A stretch of 64,000 bases of DNA from a bacterium (GCA_021783725.1 JAJXTN010000003.1:1-64000), one strand, 5' to 3'. Counted from the stretch's first letter, positions 42,571 through 50,974 are shown. Translations and numbers: made by a program. The notes: generated by a model from the letters alone, not told the origin.

Positions 42571-42984
42571 TCATCGCAGACGCTCCTTCGATGCACGAAT
42601 AAATCCGGAAAGCAATCGATCAACAATTTCAGTTTGTCGATAGGCCTTTTCGAAGGAATCAACATCAACATATTGAACATCTCGGGCAACATATAGCTGA
42701 TTTTGAACTTCACTTAACGAACCATGGGCAATAATGTAAAAATGAAGCTTATCTTTCATAGTGTCTCGTTTAAATCCTTCAGCGATATTTGACGTTATAG
42801 AGACGACTGCACGTTTAATCTGACTACTTAGTCCGTACTGCTCTTGGGCTGGAAAAAGCTTTGATAGCAAATACACTTCGAGAACCAAGGCATGCCCTGC
42901 CTGCCAAACATCTAGGTCGGTAAAAAATTTTATAGTTGGCCTTACTTCTTCCTTCATCATTCTTCCTTCATCATTCTTCCTCAT
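42571..42984 (-). CDS. Four-helix-bundle protein, S23/IVS family
   Basis: A 137-residue all-helical protein of the family known from intervening sequences in 23S rRNA genes and from diversity-generating retroelement accessory proteins (PF05635): DLDVWQAGHALVLEVYLLSK, LSSQIKRAVVSITSNIAEGF and ARDVQYVDVDSFEKAYRQTE. Its first dozen residues (RKNDEGRMMKEE) are encoded by repeat DNA. It sits between pheS and pheT, overlapping the pheS stop by 4 nt, where no gene is normally found. Function of the family is unclear; association with mobile DNA is known. Confidence 0.88.
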   Translation of the reverse strand: MRKNDEGRMMKEEVRPTIKFFTDLDVWQAGHALVLEVYLLSKLFPAQEQYGLSSQIKRAVVSITSNIAEGFKRDTMKDKLHFYIIAHGSLSEVQNQLYVARDVQYVDVDSFEKAYRQTEIVDRLLSGFIRASKERLR

Positions 42985-44033
42985 GAGAATTGCCTCAAGA
43001 AATCTAGACGGGCGCTTTCGAAGTAGCGGACATCTTCAATGCCGTATTTCATCATTACCAAGCGGTCGATACCACCACCCCAAGCAAAGCCGGTATAGAT
43101 GTTAGTGTCGATGCCTGCGGCGTGCAAAACATTCGGGTGAATCATGCCACAACCAAGTAATTCAATCCAGCCAGATTGCGAACAAATGTTACAGCCTTGC
43201 TTATCACAGAACGGACAACTCAAAGTGAATTCAAATGACGGTTCGGTGAATGGGAAATAAAACGGCTGAGTTTTGACTTCCAACTGTTTGCCATAATATT
43301 CCTGCAAAAAGGTTTTGAGTGTCGCAATCAAATGGCCAACGTTGATACCTTTATCGACATACACCCCTTCCAGCTGATAGAAAGTATGCTCGTGTCGAGC
43401 GTCAAGATCCTCGTTACGAAATACTCGGCCAGGAATAATAACCGAAATCGGCTTACCAGCTTCAAGATTAGCTCGATACTTAAGTAGCGCCCGATGTTGC
43501 ATGGTTGATGTATGAGCTGGTGCGATGAACGGTTTGCTATTGGCATCAGTTTGAGTCGTCATGAAAGTGTCGTAGTCATCACGTGCCGGATGGTCTTCGG
43601 CAAAGTTCAGTGACCCGAACATGTGAAAATCATCATCAATTTCGCGTGACTCAACGGCCGCAAAACCCATTCGGTAAAAAATATCCAGAATGTAATTGAG
43701 CTCGAACATCAGGGGATGCTGACTGCCGGTTTCACTCGGCAATAACTGTGGTCGACCATCTTTGGAATTAATATCAAACGGTGCGGTAATGTCGATAGGC
43801 GTAGTGTCTGTAGATTCAGCCTGAACCGAACGAACCAGCTGTTCTAGCTCGCCACGCAAAGCATTTACTTCAGCCCCAAAAGCGGCTTTCTGATCAGCCG
43901 GTAAAACTTTGAGCTCATCGTATAGCGCCTTTAATTCGATAGCCTTCAATATATCGGCTTTAGACGACAGCTCCGGCAGGCGAGCTTTGAGGATTGAGGC
44001 GGTGTCGACCACCCGTGGATTCTGGTAATTCAT
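42981..44033 (-). CDS. pheS: Phenylalanyl-tRNA synthetase alpha subunit
   Basis: 350 residues: N-terminal coiled coil (about 1-90), then class II catalytic core with motif 2 (VFRNEDLDARHEHTFYQLEG), ATP-binding PFTEPSFEFTLSCPFC and motif 3 (FAWGGGIDRLVMMKYGIEDV). A pair of cysteines (CPFCDKQGCNIC) suggests a zinc knuckle, seen in some bacterial PheS. Charges tRNA(Phe) together with PheT. Confidence 0.96.
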   Translation of the reverse strand: MNYQNPRVVDTASILKARLPELSSKADILKAIELKALYDELKVLPADQKAAFGAEVNALRGELEQLVRSVQAESTDTTPIDITAPFDINSKDGRPQLLPSETGSQHPLMFELNYILDIFYRMGFAAVESREIDDDFHMFGSLNFAEDHPARDDYDTFMTTQTDANSKPFIAPAHTSTMQHRALLKYRANLEAGKPISVIIPGRVFRNEDLDARHEHTFYQLEGVYVDKGINVGHLIATLKTFLQEYYGKQLEVKTQPFYFPFTEPSFEFTLSCPFCDKQGCNICSQSGWIELLGCGMIHPNVLHAAGIDTNIYTGFAWGGGIDRLVMMKYGIEDVRYFESARLDFLRQFS

Positions 44034-44090
44034 AGCTTAGACATTAGTATATAGGACTTTGACTGATTTTTGCAGGTGTGATGGTTGGCG

Positions 44091-44119
44091 TTGCAATAAG
44101 CTTATGCCGGGCGTAAACT
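44091..44119 (+). promoter_or_regulatory. Promoter of the 75-aa gene
   Basis: TTGCAA (44091-44096), exactly 17 nt, TAAACT (44114-44119). Start of RNA near 44126, leaving a leader of about 30 nt that contains AAGGAGG, so this gene has a normal leader unlike many neighbours. Confidence 0.6.
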
Positions 44120-44157
44120 GCGACTAAGTGGGGAGTGCAAAACATAAGGAGGTTTTT

Positions 44158-44385
44158 ATGTGGGACGAGTATGAACGAGTTGTGGCTTTACCATTGGCTC
44201 TCGGCTTAGACAGTCAGACGACTTTCGATGGAGCTCGAGTTCCAACTCTAGACACAGCTCCAACACATGAACGCTTACACGTGATTAACTGTGTTGTTAG
44301 CTTAGGTCTGCCGGAAGTTCCCAGGGTACACGGCGATCAGCAACTACTGGATATTGGCGACAGCCAGCTAGCTTTAGAGGTATAA
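44158..44385 (+). CDS. Small unknown protein, 75 aa
   Basis: Starts at ATG 44158 (MWDEYERVVALPLALGL) with a very strong ribosome-binding site (AAGGAGG, 6 nt spacing). Soluble, with two histidines and one cysteine (HERLHVINCVVSLGLPEV). I do not recognise it. The strong promoter and ribosome-binding site suggest high expression. yajQ follows within 10 nt but appears to have its own -10 inside the end of this gene. Confidence 0.75.
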   Translation: MWDEYERVVALPLALGLDSQTTFDGARVPTLDTAPTHERLHVINCVVSLGLPEVPRVHGDQQLLDIGDSQLALEV

Positions 44386-44394
44386 TTAGCTGAT

Positions 44395-44892
44395 ATGGCT
44401 AATTTTTCATTTGATATTGTAAGTGATTATGACAAAGCCGAGATGAATAACGTTCTCGACCAAACTCAGCGTGAGCTAGCGAATCGCTATGATTTTAAGG
44501 GTACACCGGCCGAAATCGATTGGCTCAATGCCGATAAAACTGGTTTCAAAATTACCGGTAGCGGCGAATGGCAGATCGATACCATATTGGATATCGTGCG
44601 CAAGAAACTGGCCGCCCGCAATCAAAGTCAAAAAGTTTTGGATACGACTAGTGAGGTCGTCGAGTCAAACATGAAAGCTACCAAGGAAGTAGTTTTCAAA
44701 CAAGGTCTGGACCAAGAAAAAGCTAAAAAAGTAACTAGCCTCATACGTGACCATTTTCCGAAAGCTAAACCACAAATTCAAGGTGATGAAGTTCGAGTTA
44801 TGAGCAATAGCAAGGATGATTTGCAAGCCATCATGCAACTGCTACGAACTGCCGACTTCGATTTCCCACTGAATTTTACTAACTTCCGCTAG
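44395..44892 (+). CDS. YajQ/UPF0234 family nucleotide-binding protein
   Basis: 165 residues with two ferredoxin-like halves: SFDIVSDYDKAEMNNVLDQT, LANRYDFKGTPAEIDW and VSNMKATKEVVFKQGLDQEK region. In proteobacteria YajQ binds c-di-GMP or RNA; the role here is unknown. TATAAT lies 8 nt before the ATG. Confidence 0.93.
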   Translation: MANFSFDIVSDYDKAEMNNVLDQTQRELANRYDFKGTPAEIDWLNADKTGFKITGSGEWQIDTILDIVRKKLAARNQSQKVLDTTSEVVESNMKATKEVVFKQGLDQEKAKKVTSLIRDHFPKAKPQIQGDEVRVMSNSKDDLQAIMQLLRTADFDFPLNFTNFR

Positions 44893-45102
44893 TTAAAGCC
44901 CCGGTACGGTAGGTGAGGTCATCGATTCTGGTAAATTAAAAATAGAACTTTGAACGATAGTATCGGCTAGTCTAGTGCCGGCGATCCAACCAGCTACACT
45001 TGCTACACCGGCCAAGGCCAGCGTGGCATAAGGATGCTCTCGGGCGAAGTCGATGATTTCTTTTTTAGCTGGCATTATTGGATACGGATACTGTTCGCCC
45101 AT
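44893..45102 (-). CDS. Small membrane protein, 69 aa
   Basis: One predicted membrane helix (HPYATLALAGVASVAGWIAG, residues 23-42) after an amphipathic N-terminal part (KKEIIDFAREHP), a layout like the C-terminal end of ElaB/YqjD-type proteins, though too short to be sure. AAGGAGGG with 7 nt spacing supports the start. It abuts the yajQ stop and is divergent from the glycosidase gene. Confidence 0.72.
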   Translation of the reverse strand: MGEQYPYPIMPAKKEIIDFAREHPYATLALAGVASVAGWIAGTRLADTIVQSSIFNLPESMTSPTVPGL

Positions 45103-45187
45103 TTGAGACCCTCCTTACAGAAGTTATATTAACTATAATTAATACCCCCTTTATGCTTTGTGGTCAAATTTGACTATACTATTTAAC

Positions 45188-46510
45188 ATGAGCGGAAATT
45201 CCGATTTACTCGACCAGGCTAAAGCCGTTCTCGACATGAACGATCGTGGCCATTATACTCAGCCAGCTCACGGCCTATATCCACATCAGTGGCTATGGGA
45301 CAGCTGTTTTGTCGCCATTGGTTTGCGACATTTGGATATCGAACGAGCTAAAGCCGAATTACTTAGTCTATTGCGCGGCCAATGGTCCAACGGGATGTTC
45401 CCGAACATTATTTTTCGCGACGATCCTCAATATCGAGCCGACCGCAATGTTTGGCGCACTTGGGTCAATCCCTACGCTCCAGCTGATGTAATGACTACCG
45501 GCATCACTCAGCCGCCAGTATTCGCTGAAGCGGTCGTCCAAGTTGGCGCCAAAATGGCCTGGCCAGAAAGACGCTTATGGTATCGTTTGATGTATCCGAA
45601 AATATTAGCTTATCACCAATGGCTATACCAGGATCGTGACCCACACAAAGAAGGTTTAGTCCTACAAATACACCCCTGGGAAACTGGCCTAGACAATACT
45701 CCGCCGTGGATGAGCGAAATGCACGAGCACCAATTACCTTTATGGATTAGAATTATCGAGAAGACGCATTTAAACAGCGTGATTAATTTATTTCGCCGTG
45801 ATACACGTTCGGTTCCGATCGATCAACGATTTTCGACGATTGAAGCTCTAGCCTTATTTGATATGCAACGCCGTTTGCGCCGCAAAGCTTATAATATCAA
45901 TAAAATCCTTGATCATTCACTGTTTGCCATTGAGGATTTGGCATTTAATAGTATGTTTATTCGGGCCAACAGTCACTTGCGCGACATTGCAAAAAGCTTG
46001 CGCGAAGATTTGCCCGATGATCTAGAAACGATGATGACCAAAACTGAGAAAACTTTTGAAGAACTTTGGGACCAATATTCGGGCCAGTACTATTCGCGTG
46101 ATTTCATCACACATCGGCTACTCAAAACTCCCAGTATCGCCACTCTTTTGCCATTGTATGCCGGTTCTATCAGTCAGGAACGCGCCGATCAACTGGTTAA
46201 TATGCTCGAGAACGACCATGTTTTCGGACCAGCATATCCAGTGCCCAGCGTACCGCTTGATTCATTCTGGTTTCAACCCAAGCTATATTGGCAAGGTCCG
46301 TCATGGGTCAATATGAACTGGTTAATTATTGACGGTCTGAAACGTTATGGTTTCGATGACCACGCCAAAGCCTTGACTGAATCTACTCTAGAGATGGTTG
46401 CCGAAGGTGGTTGTTTTGAGTACTTCGACCCCTTGACTGGCGAACCGGCTGGCGCCGCCAACTTTTCATGGACGGCCGCCCTAACTATCGACCTGCTTAA
46501 ATCAAAATAG
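45188..46510 (+). CDS. GH63-like glycoside hydrolase (glucosylglycerate/mannosylglycerate hydrolase type)
   Basis: About 440 residues with an (alpha/alpha)6-barrel sequence pattern: LYPHQWLWDSCFVAIGLRHL with the Asp found in this clan, SNGMFPNIIFRDD, then WQGPSWVNMNWLIIDGLKRY and EYFDPLTGEPAGAANFSWTA near the C-terminus. These match GH63-type enzymes and mannosyl/glucosylglycerate hydrolases; the exact substrate is not certain. No signal peptide, so probably an intracellular enzyme using a compatible solute or scavenged oligosaccharide. Start ATG 45188 is 7 nt after TATACT. Confidence 0.82.
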   Translation: MSGNSDLLDQAKAVLDMNDRGHYTQPAHGLYPHQWLWDSCFVAIGLRHLDIERAKAELLSLLRGQWSNGMFPNIIFRDDPQYRADRNVWRTWVNPYAPADVMTTGITQPPVFAEAVVQVGAKMAWPERRLWYRLMYPKILAYHQWLYQDRDPHKEGLVLQIHPWETGLDNTPPWMSEMHEHQLPLWIRIIEKTHLNSVINLFRRDTRSVPIDQRFSTIEALALFDMQRRLRRKAYNINKILDHSLFAIEDLAFNSMFIRANSHLRDIAKSLREDLPDDLETMMTKTEKTFEELWDQYSGQYYSRDFITHRLLKTPSIATLLPLYAGSISQERADQLVNMLENDHVFGPAYPVPSVPLDSFWFQPKLYWQGPSWVNMNWLIIDGLKRYGFDDHAKALTESTLEMVAEGGCFEYFDPLTGEPAGAANFSWTAALTIDLLKSK

Positions 46511-46535
46511 ATTCCTCCACTGAGGACGGAATGAC
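46510..46535. repeat. Right-end hairpin of the GIY-YIG repeat family
   Basis: GATTCCTCCACTGAGG... ending CGGAATGAC directly at the stop of the glycosidase gene; same layout as the right end at 48695-48720 (GATCCCTCCACTACGG...CGGGATGAC). No matching left end is seen nearby. Confidence 0.65.
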
Positions 46536-46540
46536 AATTA

Positions 46541-47149
46541 TTATTCGATATGAGTTTTGGCGGCCGAATTGTGAAACAAATGACCAAATTGTTGGGCCAC
46601 GACCACACTATAGTTTGCCAGAGCCAGATATAACGGATATATCAGCAGTCCGTAGTCTAATTTGCCCACTGATAGCACACCGAACAATGAGGCGGTACCG
46701 ACGAATAGCCAAGTAATCGTCGTCTCGGTTTCTGGTGCCAGAAATGTTTTGCGGACCGTCAAAACTGCTCCAGACAAGTCGGCCAAAACGACGCCCAATA
46801 AGGCAATAATTGGTGCGTGAGCCAAGAATGAAAAGATAATGCCGGCTGTGGCGATGACAAGCGCCAGTTTGTCCAAACGCGTCCAGCCACCAACACCATA
46901 TTTCAGCGATAAACTAAAAACCATAAGTGATCCAAAAGCATCAAGACCGACAAATACAATCGACCAATGTCCGTGCAAGTTAATCTGCGATATTAAAGCG
47001 ATCATACCCAACACGCTCCAGATAAACCAAGTAGCCCGTTCTGGCTTTGTTTTGCCTTTTAGGATATCTACTAGGTAAGGTGGCGCCCCAGCTAGTAGCA
47101 TCAGGCCGGCTATTACAGCAAAAATCTCCGTCGCAGGTACGTTAATCAT
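46541..47149 (-). CDS. Multi-spanning membrane protein, PQ-loop/SWEET-like
   Basis: 202 residues with about six or seven membrane helices. AGAPPYLVDILKGKTKPERA followed by TWFIWSVLGMIAL resembles the PQ-loop repeat of SemiSWEET-type transporters, and a second half (DLSGAVLTVRKTFLAPETET then WLFVG) may repeat it. Substrate unknown; annotation is tentative. It overlaps rmuC by 8 nt. Confidence 0.65.
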   Translation of the reverse strand: MINVPATEIFAVIAGLMLLAGAPPYLVDILKGKTKPERATWFIWSVLGMIALISQINLHGHWSIVFVGLDAFGSLMVFSLSLKYGVGGWTRLDKLALVIATAGIIFSFLAHAPIIALLGVVLADLSGAVLTVRKTFLAPETETTITWLFVGTASLFGVLSVGKLDYGLLIYPLYLALANYSVVVAQQFGHLFHNSAAKTHIE

Positions 47150-48224
47150 CTTCGGCTAGTGGCTTGTCAATCAGTAATGGCTCAACAGACTCATCACCAC
47201 CGGCGATTTTGACAACATCCTTATCGATTTTCTTAAGCTCTTTGTGGGCGTTGTTGAAATGGCCAACCGTCGTGCCCAAACTATTGCCGAGTTTCTGCAT
47301 GAAGGTCTCATGGGCGCCAATGTGCTTACCGAGCTCGCCGACCCGTTTCTGAATATCTTTAGCTTGTTCCTCGATTTTCAAGCTTCTTAGACCATGCAAA
47401 ACGGTCTGCAAATAAGCCAGTAAGGTTGTCGGACTAACGATAATGACATGTTTGTCACGGAAGGCGTATTCAATCAGGTCCCGCGAACTTGTATTGGCGC
47501 TACCAACTTTATTGACCAGTAAATCATAATATATCGCTTCGCTGGGAATAAACATAAAAGCATAATCGAGAGTGTCCTCGTTGGGCCGAATATATTTGCT
47601 AGTTTCGTCGATGCGCTTTTTCAAATCTTCTTTGAATTTGCGGGCCAGCTGTTCTTTTTGAACTTTATCGGTGGCTTCGACAAAGCGATTGTAGTTCTCT
47701 AGGGTAAATTTGCTATCGATCGGCAGGATGCGCTGTTTATCAAGCTTGATGACAGCATCGACGATTTCGCCATCTTTGAAAGCATACTGTAATTCATAGC
47801 CATTGGGTGGCAGAACATTGCCGAGCACGGTATCTAGATAGAACTCACCGAGACCACCGCGTTGTTTAGGGTTTTGCAGGATATTTTGGAGCATTTTGAG
47901 CTCATCAGTTATGCCCATAACCTGTTTATTTGACTCCTTGAGTTCGGTCAAATTCTTGGTCACTTCAGCGATGATTTTGCTACTTTCGCTGAATTGCTTT
48001 TGAAGACTACCCATCATCATCGCTTGATTCTTCTCGAACCGCTCACCTAGCTGAGTCTGTAAACCATCCTTGAGCTTAGTGATGTCTTCGCTCAAACCTT
48101 TCAAATCTTCCTTGAGCATCAAAGCATTGCCAGTGTCCGGTCCCGGCCGTCGAGTCAGCAATACTACAACAACCGCCAGTAAAGCGACTGCTACTACCCC
48201 CAAGACTATCAATCCAATTAACAT
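47142..48224 (-). CDS. rmuC: DNA recombination protein RmuC-like
   Basis: 360 residues: N-terminal membrane anchor (LIVLGVVAVALLAVVVVLL), a coiled coil (about 35-115) and the RmuC nuclease-fold domain (GGLGEFYLDTVLGNVLPPNG, LPIDSKFTLENYNRF, FMFIPSEAIYYDLL, VIIVSPTTLLAYLQTVLHGL). RmuC limits inversion at short inverted repeats in E. coli, interesting given the repeats nearby. TAGAAT is 6 nt before the ATG. Confidence 0.93.
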   Translation of the reverse strand: MLIGLIVLGVVAVALLAVVVVLLTRRPGPDTGNALMLKEDLKGLSEDITKLKDGLQTQLGERFEKNQAMMMGSLQKQFSESSKIIAEVTKNLTELKESNKQVMGITDELKMLQNILQNPKQRGGLGEFYLDTVLGNVLPPNGYELQYAFKDGEIVDAVIKLDKQRILPIDSKFTLENYNRFVEATDKVQKEQLARKFKEDLKKRIDETSKYIRPNEDTLDYAFMFIPSEAIYYDLLVNKVGSANTSSRDLIEYAFRDKHVIIVSPTTLLAYLQTVLHGLRSLKIEEQAKDIQKRVGELGKHIGAHETFMQKLGNSLGTTVGHFNNAHKELKKIDKDVVKIAGGDESVEPLLIDKPLAEDD

Positions 48225-48347
48225 ACCCTTATTCTACCAAACCCCTCATATAAATCCTCACCCCAAGTCATCCCAGCGACCATTTTCTGTGCGATAAATT
48301 TCAGCTATAACCCTAAATTGCACCGCCATATTCAGATACAGCTTTCA

Positions 48348-48641
48348 CTATGTCATCTCGAGCGAAGTCGAGAGATTCTTTAGACCTGGGTTTAAGCTCA
48401 GTATAAGAACGTCCTTCTTGACTCGGCTCCAACGTTTAAGCTGTTTTTCGCGATTGATTGCTTCGATTATCGAATTGGTATCTTCAAAATAAATCAACTC
48501 TGTGCATAGATAACGATGCGTGAAACCTGGAATCAACAATGAATGATGTTCCTGAACGCGACGTTCTAAATTGTTCGTTACTCCAATGTAAAGCACCGAT
48601 CTACTGATGTTGCTCATAATATATACGAAGTAGGTTTTCAC
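48348..48641 (-). CDS. GIY-YIG single-domain nuclease
   Basis: A 97-residue URI-type GIY-YIG protein: YFVYIMSNISRSVLYIGVTN contains the two half-motifs (VYI and YIG), LERRVQEH the catalytic Arg, and IEAINREKQLKRW the conserved metal-binding Glu with the REKQLKxW end typical of these small proteins. The last codons (LSTSLEMT) and the stop are supplied by a palindromic repeat (48352-48378), and a partner repeat lies upstream (48695-48720), so the gene is bracketed by GTCAT...ATGAC ends. Likely the enzyme of a small mobile element. Confidence 0.92.
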   Translation of the reverse strand: MKTYFVYIMSNISRSVLYIGVTNNLERRVQEHHSLLIPGFTHRYLCTELIYFEDTNSIIEAINREKQLKRWSRVKKDVLILSLNPGLKNLSTSLEMT

Positions 48642-48720
48642 AATCTATATATTAGTTGATAGGTATTAACTAATAATTGAATCTTGAATATATAGATCCC
48701 TCCACTACGGTCGGGATGAC
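48352..48720. mobile_element. Putative GIY-YIG-carrying palindromic element
   Basis: 369 bp. Left end 48352-48378: GTCATCTCGAGCGAAG then TCGAGAGATTC (stem TCTCGA/TCGAGA). Right end 48695-48720: GATCCCTCCACTACGG then TCGGGATGAC (stem ATCCC/GGGAT). The outermost GTCAT and ATGAC are inverted repeats. The only gene inside is the GIY-YIG nuclease. A gene-less version with the same two ends is at 52289-52349. Mobility is inferred, not shown. Confidence 0.6.
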
Positions 48721-48780
48721 ATTGAGGCACGGTCGGGATGACATTGAGGCACGGTCGGGATGACATTGAGGCATGGTCGG
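48707..48780. repeat. Three-and-a-half 22-nt tandem repeats
   Basis: The 22-nt unit ACGGTCGGGATGACATTGAG+GC is repeated exactly three times (48707, 48729, 48751) and then decays. It looks like duplication of the right end of the adjacent GIY-YIG element. No coding frame here is credible. Confidence 0.85.
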
Positions 48781-48934
48781 GCATGACAGGCGATACGTTG
48801 GCAGGGATAACATGTGACTTGGAAGATTCAATCCTAAACACTGTCAGGACGGCGAAAGTATAAATATCGGCAGGCATATATTACGTATCGCCAAACTATT
48901 CACGGTAGTGGATAACCCTGTATAATTGATGGGC

Positions 48935-49696
48935 ATGAAGAAAATCATAATTATTGCCCTTATTGTAACTGTAGCCGTCGGTCTAGGCGTAAAATTCTGG
49001 CCTAAGCACCCAACCACATTTAACGTAGCCAACAAAACCCAAGGCCAGGCATCAAACAAAACAAACACCCCGGCCTCAACTTTCGATAAAACTCAGTACT
49101 CAACCACCGACCCGAGCAGTATCTGGGTAGTCGTCAACAAACAACACCCGCTTATACCGAAGAATTATGTCCCTGCCGACCTGGTAGTCCCAGCCGTTCC
49201 ACTGCGCGTTCCCGGCAATGAATCAATGCAAGTCCGCCAAGTAACAGCCATCGCCTTGCAAACAATGTTCGCCGCCGCCAAAGCCCAAGGTATCAATTTG
49301 ATGTTGTCGAGTGGCTATCGATCATTCGCCTATCAAACAGCGCTTTATAACGGCTACGTCAAAACCCAAGGCCAGGCCGTTGCCGACACTCAAAGCGCCC
49401 GCCCAGGTTTCAGTGAGCACCAAACCGGTCTAGCCGCCGACATCGAACCAACATCCGAACAATGTGACGTCGACCCCTGCTTCGGCAACCTACCTGAAGG
49501 TAAATGGCTAGCCGCCAACGCTTATAAATACGGTTTCATTATCCGCTACACTCCTGGTAATCAAGCTATCACCGGCTACGTAGCTGAGGCCTGGCATGTC
49601 CGATATGTTGGCACTGCCCTGTCTAATGAAATGCGGTCAACCGGGATTGAAACTCTTGAGCAATTCTTCAATATCAGTGGTGGACCGAACTACTAG
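48935..49696 (+). CDS. VanY-type D-alanyl-D-alanine carboxypeptidase (M15)
   Basis: About 253 residues: N-terminal membrane anchor/signal (IIIIALIVTVAVGLGVKFW), linker, then the LAS-family zinc peptidase domain with LMLSSGYRSFAYQTALYNGY, RPGFSEHQTGLAADIEP (SxHxxGxAxD zinc motif) and EAWHVRYVG (third ligand). Cuts the terminal D-Ala of peptidoglycan peptides outside the cell. ATG 48935 lies 8 nt after TATAAT; 48929 is an alternative. Confidence 0.92.
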   Translation: MKKIIIIALIVTVAVGLGVKFWPKHPTTFNVANKTQGQASNKTNTPASTFDKTQYSTTDPSSIWVVVNKQHPLIPKNYVPADLVVPAVPLRVPGNESMQVRQVTAIALQTMFAAAKAQGINLMLSSGYRSFAYQTALYNGYVKTQGQAVADTQSARPGFSEHQTGLAADIEPTSEQCDVDPCFGNLPEGKWLAANAYKYGFIIRYTPGNQAITGYVAEAWHVRYVGTALSNEMRSTGIETLEQFFNISGGPNY

Positions 49697-49699
49697 AAT

Positions 49700-50974
49700 T
49701 TATTTCAGTTGACTAGAGGTGATGAGCGGAATGTTGAGTCCGTCGGCGTTCAGTGCAGTCTGCAAGCGCTGTTTTTGAGCGGCAATCGTCGTCTTCAATT
49801 GTTGGGCGTCAATCATCGCTTGAGTGGCGTCTTCAAGCTTATAAAGGTGGATATTATGACGACTAGGCAAGTTTTGGACTGCGGCTTGGGAGGCAGTCCA
49901 CTCATAGTGCATATATAGAGGCAGGAATTGCATACTAGTAACTTTCAAGGTCTTGGGGTCAAAATTCATAATTGCCACGCCGTTGAATACTGTTTCGGCC
50001 GGTATCTGCGTTTGCAAGAAATTGCCCAACGAATACCAGACGATGGTTTGATTGCCATTAACTCCAGTTAATTGAGCGACTGGCTCCAGTACGTGCGAGC
50101 CGTGACCGAGCAGCACATTGACTCCTTGGTCGGCCAAGAATTGTGCGATTTGTTTCTGTTCAGATGTCACATTTGGCGAATATTCAACCCCCCAACGGAT
50201 ACTGACAATTATCATTCTGGCGCCATTAGCTTTGGCAGTGGAGATTTGACTTGCGGCAAATGCATTTGAATAGTAATTGGCTCCGTAATCATTCTGTGCC
50301 GGCGCATCGAGATTAAAGTAAGTCGTATAGGCTAAAAATGCACATTTAACACCTTTGACGGTGAAGTAATGTACGGTATCGCGTTCTGCTGGCGACTTGT
50401 TCTCACCGACAACCGCCAACATATTTGGCACTTTAGCCCACGCATCAACCGAAGCATCGATAGCGGCTTGAGTTTTGTCGTAACTGTGATTGGTCGTGGT
50501 GTTAACGATGTTACAGCCGACCGCGCCCATACTATTAGTAAATTCGGTGGGTGAATTGAATTTCGGGTAACCGATGATGCCGAAAGCTGGTCCGCCGTTG
50601 AGATTAGCGTCATTACAAAAACGAATATCAGCTTTATGGAAAATCGGCACAAAATCACTCATCATCGGTAAGTAGTTATAGGTCCCATCGGCTTGTTTGG
50701 CGGCCGAATTTAGCGAATCGTGAGCGATAAAATCGCCGGCGGCTAGAAGTCGCAGATTGGTAGGCTGAGCATTGACCGTTGGTTTGGGGCTAGTCTGTTT
50801 GTAAGTATTCGGCGCTAGGGCGTGATTGGGAAAAATAAAAATATAAATGGCGATAATGATTAGAATGATGCCGACAGCCATTAGGAATAATTTAATCCGC
50901 CGATGACGCTCTGGTGACGGAGACGGTAGCGGTGGCTGAAATCGTGGTTGATACATCGGACTATTGCTAAGCAT
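49700..50974 (-). CDS. CapA/PgsA-family metallophosphatase-like membrane protein
   Basis: 424 residues: Pro-rich cytoplasmic N-terminus, one membrane helix (about 28-48, LFLMAVGIILIIIAIYIFIF), then a CapA domain outside: LRLLAAGDFIAHDSL, ADIRFCNDANLNGG, TTTNHSYDKTQAAIDASVDA, and VNVLLGHGSHVLEPVAQLTG. CapA proteins take part in poly-gamma-glutamate export, but many are of unknown role; no capB/capC is adjacent. TATAAT lies 6 nt before the ATG. Tail-to-tail with the VanY gene, 3 nt apart. Confidence 0.88.
   Translation of the reverse strand: MLSNSPMYQPRFQPPLPSPSPERHRRIKLFLMAVGIILIIIAIYIFIFPNHALAPNTYKQTSPKPTVNAQPTNLRLLAAGDFIAHDSLNSAAKQADGTYNYLPMMSDFVPIFHKADIRFCNDANLNGGPAFGIIGYPKFNSPTEFTNSMGAVGCNIVNTTTNHSYDKTQAAIDASVDAWAKVPNMLAVVGENKSPAERDTVHYFTVKGVKCAFLAYTTYFNLDAPAQNDYGANYYSNAFAASQISTAKANGARMIIVSIRWGVEYSPNVTSEQKQIAQFLADQGVNVLLGHGSHVLEPVAQLTGVNGNQTIVWYSLGNFLQTQIPAETVFNGVAIMNFDPKTLKVTSMQFLPLYMHYEWTASQAAVQNLPSRHNIHLYKLEDATQAMIDAQQLKTTIAAQKQRLQTALNADGLNIPLITSSQLK

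Noticed and set aside
42525-42713. N-terminal extension of pheT by 63 codons
   Set aside because: The extra codons run through the repeats and the antisense of the S23-type gene, while ATG 42524 matches the usual PheT start.
48707-48780. CRISPR array from the 22-nt repeats
   Set aside because: The copies are directly tandem, without spacers, and no cas gene is present.
48638-48877. 79-codon frame over the 22-nt repeats (minus strand)
   Set aside because: It only translates tandem repeat DNA and has no ribosome-binding site or protein-like composition.
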